In this document: positions 56,817 through 64,000 of the stretch, piece after piece
Layout: the number at the start of each line of letters is the position of its first letter
How positions within the stretch are numbered: position 1 is the stretch's first letter
The notes under the pieces: generated by a model
Databases searched by the model: none
What the model saw: only the letters and a program-made list of their open reading frames with translations
What the model was told of the DNA's origin: nothing
Position numbers and translations under genes: made by a program
Assembly (NCBI GenBank): GCA_963969595.1
Contig: OZ018408.1
Coordinates: 17,667,823-17,731,822 of the forward strand
Reading direction: 5' to 3'
Source: Neckera pumila
Lineage: Eukaryota > Streptophyta > Bryopsida > Hypnales > Neckeraceae
Length of the DNA: 64,000 nucleotides

Positions 56817-58441
56817 AATACATTAAATGAAGGCCCAACAATATTGCTGGGTTCCCTTTTTGCTTTTGCTTCTACTCGATTTTTGTATTGGAAGGAAGTT
56901 TGCATTCACAACAAAAAATTAGATTTTTGCAGATTTCTAAAAAATTTGTTCTCCTTCACTCACTTATACTTAATTCCTTAAAGCCTAACAACCTCTTGAC
57001 AATGGAAGATTTTCAATGAGTCATCCTATTTTGATAATTTTTTACACATGAATGTACTAGAAATTTTTAATTCTAACCATAAAAAGTAAAGACTAATATG
57101 TCTAGTATGCATGGAATTAATTTTGGAAAACATTGACCGTTGGATATTTTAGATTAGAACAATTTTGAATAATCAACTTACAGGCAAAAAATGTAAATTT
57201 GGAAGAAGAAAAACTATAAGAAAATGAATAATGATTTTTACCCTCCAAAAAAATTGTATTGGAGTCTAAGGCAATTTTACTATTTTTTTAATTACAATAA
57301 TTTACAAAAATAAAATATAAAAAACTCTCTCAAATTTGTATACATTTTCAAAGAGAAGAAGTCGAAACCCATAATTGACCAAATTGGATCTTGCAAAATT
57401 TATAATTAATTATATATGCGTCAGTTTTTGACATTTAATGCTAATATTATTAGCACATTATTTAGAACATCTTCAAAAAATTTGGAATCATTCTAATTCT
57501 TTTTTGTTCCTAATCACACCAAATTGAACCTTATATTTTTTAAATTGCTAAAATAAAAATTTATTTTCTTAAACCCCTTTTGTTTATGCAAAACAAAGAC
57601 CAGAAATGTCTACAAAAATATATTTTTTCCATTACCACTATTCCTTTCATTGTAAGAATATTGTTCTTGCTTCTTTTTTCTACAAGACTACATTTCTCAG
57701 ATAAAATTTTAAATACTTCTCACATTGAAATTTTGATAATTGAAAATGCAACAAATATGTCAACTTCAGTTGTTACTCTATAAGATTCTACTTTACAAAA
57801 TATTGAGATTTGTTTCATCCTACCAAGAATTTGCCTTTGAAAATTGGAAAAAGACACATTTTATCCTCTAAGTCCCCAAGGGATTAAACCTTTGTAAATG
57901 AGTCACCCTTACATGTATGAGCTTTATAGGTGTCATTAAAATGTCTAAGATAAACTAAGTTGTTTTCTTTTAGAAATGAAATCATGAACAAAATACTTAT
58001 TACGTTTTCATTTGTGTAAAAAGACTTAGGTGTTCATTACAATGCATTTTTGAACATGGTTGCATCATTTAGATCCATACAAATCATTAGCTACAAAGTA
58101 ATTAGGACCACTTATAAAGGAAAGATAGAAAACAATAATGACAGCTGTAAAAAGAAGAATTAAAATTATAAATTAAATGTGTTATCTCAAAAATAAATAT
58201 AGAAGCCAATATTTTGGAATGAAGTACTATTGGATCTCTATTTAAATCTATCTCATTTGTAGAATTATTTTTCCAACAAAAAAATAACCTTCTTGTGTTA
58301 CTTGAATAAAATTATTTATTTGATAAGCTATCCCAATTAAAATTCACACAGTTTGTTCTTTTGCATCTTTCTAAAGAAACAATGAACTTTATAAGTTTTT
58401 TTTTATGTAGGCATATTTTTAATAAATTACATTTTGAAAAG

Positions 58442-58447
<6 letters not shown>
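56817..58447. other. AT-rich spacer
   Basis: No gene or transposon end was recognised. CCTCTAAGTCCCCAAGGGATTAA near 57865 may be a worn end of the TTAA family. Confidence 0.35.

Positions 58448-58492
<45 letters not shown>
58448..58492. repeat. (TA)n microsatellite
   Basis: A pure alternating AT tract of about 45 bp. Confidence 0.95.
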
Positions 58493-58493
<1 letters not shown>

Positions 58494-58843
58494 TTTTGAG
58501 AAATCTTCATGCAATACAAGGCTTTATAACAACAATACAAAACAAATAATTTATGTATTACTATAAAGTAACAATTCATTTCATTACACTTAATAATATA
58601 TTTGAAATAGAAATCAATATACAATAGAAATTCCAATGAAGAAATTTTTATCATACAATTTATTTGCTAATAGGATTTATAATATAATATAATATTCAAA
58701 GTGAAAAAAAATTCTCACGTGCCAAATGAAAACTATCCAAGAAACAAAATTTTAGCAAAATGTTTTAACAGACCTTCATTAGTCTATGAAACAAGTGGAG
58801 CATATAAAGCATCACACTTTGAAACATTCATAGCACATGCAAT

Positions 58844-59307
58844 CTAAACACCACTTGGACCAAATGAAGGTTCTAATGGAATAATAATAAGCGGTATTGT
58901 TAATACAACTTGTACTGGGGTTGGAACAACTTGCGGTATTGTTGGAACAACTTGTACTGGGGTTGGAACAACTTGTACTGGGGTTGGAACAACTTGTAGT
59001 ATCGTTGGAACAATTAGAGGTGTTGATGGAGAACCTATTGGAGCAAAAGAAATAGGATTGGTATTATATTGGGAGTGTTGTTGAACCACCATGGTATCCA
59101 TGCTTTTGAAACTTTCAGTGGAGTTATAACTTGCAGAATAATAGGAGTGCTCGCTGGAGCACTTGTTGGAGCAAGAGAAATAGGAGGTTGAATTGTTTCA
59201 AAAGAGATAAGATTCCACTATGGGAAATGTCGAGTTGCGCTAATTGTATGTGATTGCATTGCAAGTAAGAAGAGTCCCAAAACAAATATAGATTTGAAAT
59301 TAGCCAT
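58844..59307 (-). pseudogene. decayed gene for a secreted proline/valine-rich repeat protein
   Basis: The ATG at 59307 starts MANFKSIFVLGLFLLAMQSH, then TISATRHFP, a convincing signal peptide. A TAG follows at codon 30. Beyond it the same frame gives PPISLAPTSAPASTPIILQV. A shifted frame gives NPISFAPIGSPSTPLIVPTI, then LQVVPTPVQ repeated with a 24 bp DNA period (GTTGGAACAACTTGTACTGGG units, 58915-59000). The layout suggests a signal peptide followed by short Pro-rich repeats, as in plant cell-wall or peptide-precursor proteins. The stop and frameshift make it a likely pseudogene unless an intron removes them. I do not recognise the exact family. Confidence 0.55.
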
Positions 59308-59824
59308 ATTGATATTGCTAAGTTATCAAAATATATAATAAACAAAAAATAATAATGATCAATGTGAGTTTGAAAATCCTTAATTAAATGATCACATTTC
59401 TATTTTTAAATGATATATTAGAATTTTAAACAATATTTGAATACATAGATGATTTAATTCAAAACATCTATTTTATATCAGAAGTGGGTCTTATTTGGGT
59501 CTTGTATCTTCACTTGTTTGTATAGTTATGCACTCATTGAGGTGATTTTATAAGAAATCATTATCTAAAAGGTCTAAAATTAGTATTTTCTTAGAATTAA
59601 AATTATATATTTATTATAAAATGAAATTTGATTTTACTTTTATTTGAGTGGCAAGGCGATTTCTTTACTTGTACTTGTTTTCTATTTTTATTAAAATTCA
59701 AACTTAACCATTATTTATATCCTATGCTCGAGGTAAACTTTCAATGGCTTTCAAGCCAATGACCGCATAACTCAGTTAGTAAATTTAAAATATACATAAT
59801 TCATATTTTAGATGTCATAGACAT
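59308..59824. other. AT-rich spacer
   Basis: If the proline-rich gene was ever transcribed, its promoter would lie here. No clear TATA or other motif was chosen. Nothing else was recognised. Confidence 0.35.
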
Positions 59825-59826
59825 TA

Positions 59827-60099
59827 GAGGGGATTTGGAGGTCTTGGAGGGTTGCCAGCTCCCTTGCGTTCCTAGACTTCAGGAACGCAACTGCAGCAGT
59901 TGGCTGACATGGCACAGTGATTGCTACATCATCTTTTTTTTGCTTAAAATTATATTTTAAGTAAATAAAATAAAATTGATTTTAATTTTTTAATTTTTTT
60001 GAAAATAAAAAATTCTGACACAACCGTACCACTGTTCATTAAATCTGGCCAGATTGAAAAATGGCCCTGAAATAGCCTTCCAAGGCGTCCAAATCCCTC
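59827..60099 (+). mobile_element. TA-flanked MITE, copy d
   Basis: TA at 59825-59826 and 60100-60101 flanks GAGGGGATTTGGAGG and CCAAATCCCTC. The core AGGAACGCAACTGCAGCAGT, then TGGCTGACATGGCACA, is shared with copy b. It has no ORF of its own. Confidence 0.87.
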
Positions 60100-60101
60100 T
60101 A

Positions 60102-61578
60102 ATGTTATCAAATCAAATAGAATGAATTTATACATAAAATCTATAACAAAATTTGAAGTATATACAAAGTATTATTTATAGTTTCTTAATCTAAAAATAA
60201 AATGTCTCTTCTACACTCAAAAGGGATACACCCCATAAAGTTCATAACCATATGAGTTCAAAGGGTATTCAAAGTGGGGTAATATCGGGGATAATATTCA
60301 AATATCATTTATTTTATAAAGTTCTATGGTTTGTTGATTTTTTTATTTGGCCCAACTGAAAATAGACTACACCTAATTATAATTGGCAAAGTGTTCAAAA
60401 ATTTTCATCCTATTTAAAGAGGGTGTTGTAATAAGAATAACTTTCTAAAATCATCTTTTGGAATCAATAATAGTATGGGATAAGTAGGCCAACAACAAAC
60501 TTTTGATTATTGTTTAAAGTTTTAGTATCACTTGATTCAAAAAATAATAATACAAATTGAACAATACTAACCACATATTTAAATTGATAAAATTGATAAT
60601 TCAAGTACATATTACAATCACAAAAACAGATCATATGATCATTGTCAAATCAACATTCAAACACTGAGCTAAACCCTTGTGGATACTTTAAGCAGATATT
60701 TACAAAAGCAGCATTATTATAAAAAGGTTAATGAATTCTAAAACTACAATCTGAACACTTTATATGTGTGGAACTAAGGGCCAATTTACTCTTAACCAAA
60801 GTTATGGTCCAAATATAGTTTGAGATCACAACATTGAATCCATAAGCTCCCATGATTTTTTCCATTGAACAAACTAAACCTACAAACAAAAAAAGTAGTG
60901 TATGAAATTATTTTATCATGTTAACTTCTAATCTTTCTAATATTATGATTATAAATCATCCTTTATTAATTATAACCATTTTTTTCATTAAAAAAAATTC
61001 TGTATTGTTTCTTAAAACATGTATTCCCTCTCATTTTGAAGAAGACTCACGTTTCTTTTGTATTTTACAAAAGAAACAAGGGGCTTTTTTAGAATCAAAG
61101 GTACAATTTTTTACATTGCAACATTAAATGACATCCTATATCACTCCTAATGTAGTTTTCTAATTATACCTACTAGCAATGTCTTCGTTAGACTTGTATA
61201 GTCATAATTATAATATAATATGGAGTAAAAAAAAAGAACAACTTTCTAAAATCATCTTTTAGAATCAATAATAGAATGGGTGGAAAATAATTGTTTTAAA
61301 AAAAATACCATACAAATTTGTTCAATTACTGCCCTTAAAAATCTCTAAAATCCCATGAATAAACCATGAATTTTCAAATTCGTCAATATAAGTATTTTAT
61401 GTCCCAAAATCGACCCTGAAAACATTTTCATTCGTTTGAGCTCATCCATTTCCCAATACAGTATGTGAACCGGGGAACCCAATGGTGGGGAACAAAGGGA
61501 ACGTGAAAAAGAGCGGATAGCGCGGTCGACGAAGCTGAACTAATTAGGGCTCGTAAGATTGCAGAAATCCTTTTGGCT
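60102..61578. other. AT-rich spacer, upstream of the plastid protein gene
   Basis: AACTTTCTAAAATCATCTTTT followed by GGAATCAATAATAG (near 60439) recurs near 61240 as a direct repeat. The last 150 bp before the gene are GC-richer and probably hold its promoter and leader. Confidence 0.45.
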
Positions 61579-63781
61579 ATGGCAACAATGGCAACACCCG
61601 ATGTGTTGCGGAGCTCCCACGTCTGCGTCCTGGCGTCGTCTCTGTCCCTTCCCGGCACCAATGTATCGCCCACTTGCTCAGCTTCCTGTCGAACGAATTC
61701 TTGTCAAATTCGACGCAGGATTCCGCAGATAGCGAGCTCGCTGCTGCAGTCTCCTGCTATAGGAGCTTCGAGGTTTTGCGATTTGGGGTTTCCAGATATT
61801 TCTCAATGTAATTCTTCTTTTATATGGAATCCGTTACCCAGACGGAGGTCGTTGGTATTGCAAGCGAAGAAGGTGGCAGAAATTGAGGTTAGTACGGATA
61901 TGGTAGGTGCATCGACTGGTGCAGAAGAGGAGGAGGAGGAGGAGGAGGTGGAAATCTCATGGGTGCAAGAGAAGGCTGAGGATCTCGTTTTTGCCACTGG
62001 AAAAGCAATTGATAGAGTTCCTGGACCAAGAGTGGGAGAGACTCGCATGCCCTGGCTTGTTGCGTTGCCGTTGGCCTACCTCGGAATCACTTTCGTTATT
62101 TCTGTCTATAAGACGTACAAGAAATACACTTCTCCCAGAGGGCAACGAAAACGTCAGGTAGGAATCCGCTCGGACAATTCGCTATAAATTTTTTGTCATT
62201 TTTGTTATTGGTTCCGACTTCGTTTCTTTGTTACAGAAGAACAGGATTGTGAGCGCTTTGTGCTATCTTCCTTTAATCGTGAAAGTTCATGCATTTTTTT
62301 CTCATTAGCTTCTTTTAGAATTTATGGATTTTGTCAAAAATGATGTCAGCAATTCAAAGATTTTGCTTAGTGATTAAATTATTTTATTTAACGATTGCCT
62401 CCAAAATTGAATTGCAAACTTATTTTTAGTTTTTCTTTACTTTGAATAACAAGATGAATTTATAACAAAACCTCAAAGATTTATGCGCAGTCAATATTTA
62501 TCGACTTTTTGAAAGTTCCCTTGATCAGACTCATATGTCTCTCGATTGTAATTGATTGTTGGATTGGAAAGCACAATGCATTATGGATTAGCTTTTGTCA
62601 CTCGTTTACATATCAGAGGCCCAATAATCGTCTAATGCCTTCGCTTCTGAAATATGTCATCTCTCTGGTTTGGTTGTGTTTCTGATGAAAGAATGTGGTG
62701 GCAGATAGGAAAGAACGCTTACTTGTGTGAAGCTTTGGAAGAGTATTTTCCGTCGAATAGGAATGAACTGGATTCCAGTAAACTTCAAAAGCTCGGAAAT
62801 ACGGTACACTTCGATGCACCTTTTCCGTCCCATTTCTTCGATTTTATACTGTAGCTCTGCTATATCTTAAATTTCAGCACAATACCTACTAACATGAAAT
62901 GTCTGAATATGCACCATATCATTCATTGGTATCAAGGTATTGCGAGGTGTCCGCCTGGGGAGAGAAAATCTGATTAGTAGACATCCAGCACTCTGTCTCT
63001 TTAGCGCTCGTGACTTCGACGAGACACATGCATTTTGCTGTACACAATTATTACATATATGCAGTGTACATTCGTAGATGTATTGGGGTGATGGATTGAT
63101 CATTACGTTTCGGGAAAACAGATTTCAGGGAAGCAAGTCTTTGTGAGGGGAGCAGGTTTCCCGCTTTCTCTTACTTCGATCAATAATAAATATATCTAAA
63201 TTAGAGGGGCTCACGCTGCAAATGGATTTGTGGAGATGCGCAGTGCAATTTTTCTAATGCTGAGGTTCTGCGCAAATATATACGTTATGTACTGAACGAG
63301 CGACCGTTCACTCCAGAGACAGTTGCTGACCTGCTCCATTTGAGGAAGATTTCTGGTTTAAGTGAATCTGAGGTTGCCGAAGTACTAAATGATGTTGCCA
63401 AACGCGTCGTGAAGGCGAAAGGTAATTCCCTTCCATGCATTCTGCTTCGTTTGGCCAGTGCGCATGGAAGGAGGAAGTTTGCAACCTTGTAATATTGTGG
63501 CATAGGATTGCTTCTCTTTCTCCTTTCCACATTGGTTGTATGGACCAAATATGGTCCATCATGCACCTATTTTCCCATGAACACATTGGCATATTTTCTC
63601 ATTCACTTTACGTGCTCGAGTCTTAGTCATGAGAGTAGGGCGGTTTAGATCGTTTATCAATCATGTGAATATGGGTGTGCCAGGCCCAGTCGTGATGAAT
63701 ACTGAAGGCTTCACAGAGAAGGGTATTAAGCGCAAGGCCGCAGTCCAGGGCCTCTTTTCCAAGCTCCTCTATCTCTCTGAA
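61579..63781 (+). CDS. conserved plastid-targeted membrane protein, exons 1-4 (3' end outside window)
   Basis: Exons: 61579-62157, 62705-62803, 63244-63421 and 63684-63781. All have GT/AG borders, and the phases (0, 0, 1) fit. Exon 1 encodes a Ser/Arg-rich, acid-poor transit-peptide-like start (about residues 1-90). An eight-Glu run follows (116-123), then the motif IDRVPGPRVGETRMPWL and one membrane span (about 157-177) with basic KTYKKYTSPRGQRKR after it. Exons 2-4 encode a soluble helical part with NAYLCEALEEYFP, LRKYIRYVLNERPFTPE, EVAEVLNDVAKRVVKAKG and NTEGFTEKGIKRKAAVQGLF. I recall this ...YIRY-LNEKPF... and ...GFTEKG-KRK-AVQ... pattern in an uncharacterised plastid protein of green plants, but no name. 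The ATG at 61579 is taken because the in-frame codons before it carry no ATG. An ORF reading past 62157 is intron. Confidence 0.85.
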
Positions 63782-64000
63782 GTAAGTTTACTACAAATTG
63801 CCGCAACATTATAAGCCTGCTGGAATAGACTTCTACAATTTTCTTTTCCTCCAAGCTCTAAGCATGTGTAGAACCTAGTAAGAAGAATCATGCCAGTGTA
63901 TCATGTGTTGTCTGTGGTTTTGCCTGTTACATCTTACACAGGGAACGTTTCTTAAACATGCTGAATATGTAACGTTTTAAAATCATTGCATTTCAATGAT
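63782..64000 (+). other. intron 4 of the plastid protein gene (partial)
   Basis: It starts with the donor GTAAGT at 63782 and runs off the window. The remaining exons must lie to the right. Confidence 0.7.

Noticed and set aside
62158..62187. continuation of the plastid protein ORF to 62187
   Set aside because: The bases after CAG/GTAGGA read as intron. Splicing to 62705 keeps the frame and restores family-like sequence.

Overview
The window comes from a nuclear chromosome of a land plant. The evidence is two secreted germin-like proteins, a gene with introns and a plastid-transit-like N-terminus, decayed exons of plant phosphoglucomutase and glutathione reductase, and plant-type transposons (Ty1/copia, CACTA, Tourist-like). 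I cannot name the species. Gene density is very low, the background is AT-rich, and the few real genes stand out by higher GC. This would fit a moss, fern or other TE-rich seed-free plant, but the lineage is a guess.

Layout. 0-5 kb: AT-rich DNA with several tandem repeats. 5.3-7.4 kb: a 133-codon ORF cut by a complete 1.68 kb CACTA element; the ORF reads through in frame once the element and one TCT duplicate are removed. 8.3-13.4 kb: remnants of a family of about 922 bp elements with TTAA at the ends. 13.5-14.8 kb: exon fragments of phosphoglucomutase (minus strand) next to an orphan last exon of glutathione reductase (plus strand). 16.8-25.15 kb: a dead but structurally complete Ty1/copia element on the minus strand, with LTRs, PBS and an ACTAG target duplication. 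Three DNA elements are nested in it. The strangest is a 2.19 kb insert inside the reverse transcriptase, studded with the motif ACAAATTGT. 25-40 kb: non-coding DNA with a degenerate satellite, more TTAA elements, a 579 bp element with a 12 bp target duplication, palindromes and a dispersed repeat.

40.9-47.7 kb: the main gene locus, two intronless germin-like genes in divergent (head-to-head) orientation. Their coding sequences differ at 7 of 657 bases and their proteins at 1 of 218 residues. Similarity starts in the 5' leader and stops at the stop codon. 48-61 kb: repeats again, including a complete TTAA element, three more copies of a small TA-flanked MITE, a fold-back of about 870 bp with a perfect 30 bp hairpin inside, and a decayed secreted proline-rich protein gene. 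61.58 kb to the right edge: the first four exons of a conserved, probably plastid-targeted single-pass membrane protein, which continues beyond the window.

There is no operon or pathway logic here. The two germin-like genes are probably co-evolving duplicates in the apoplast, the right-hand gene is an ordinary plastid gene, and the rest is a record of nested transposition. The items I find newest are the ACAAATTGT-rich insert, the TTAA family (piggyBac-like termini, unusual for a plant), and the element with the 12 bp duplication.
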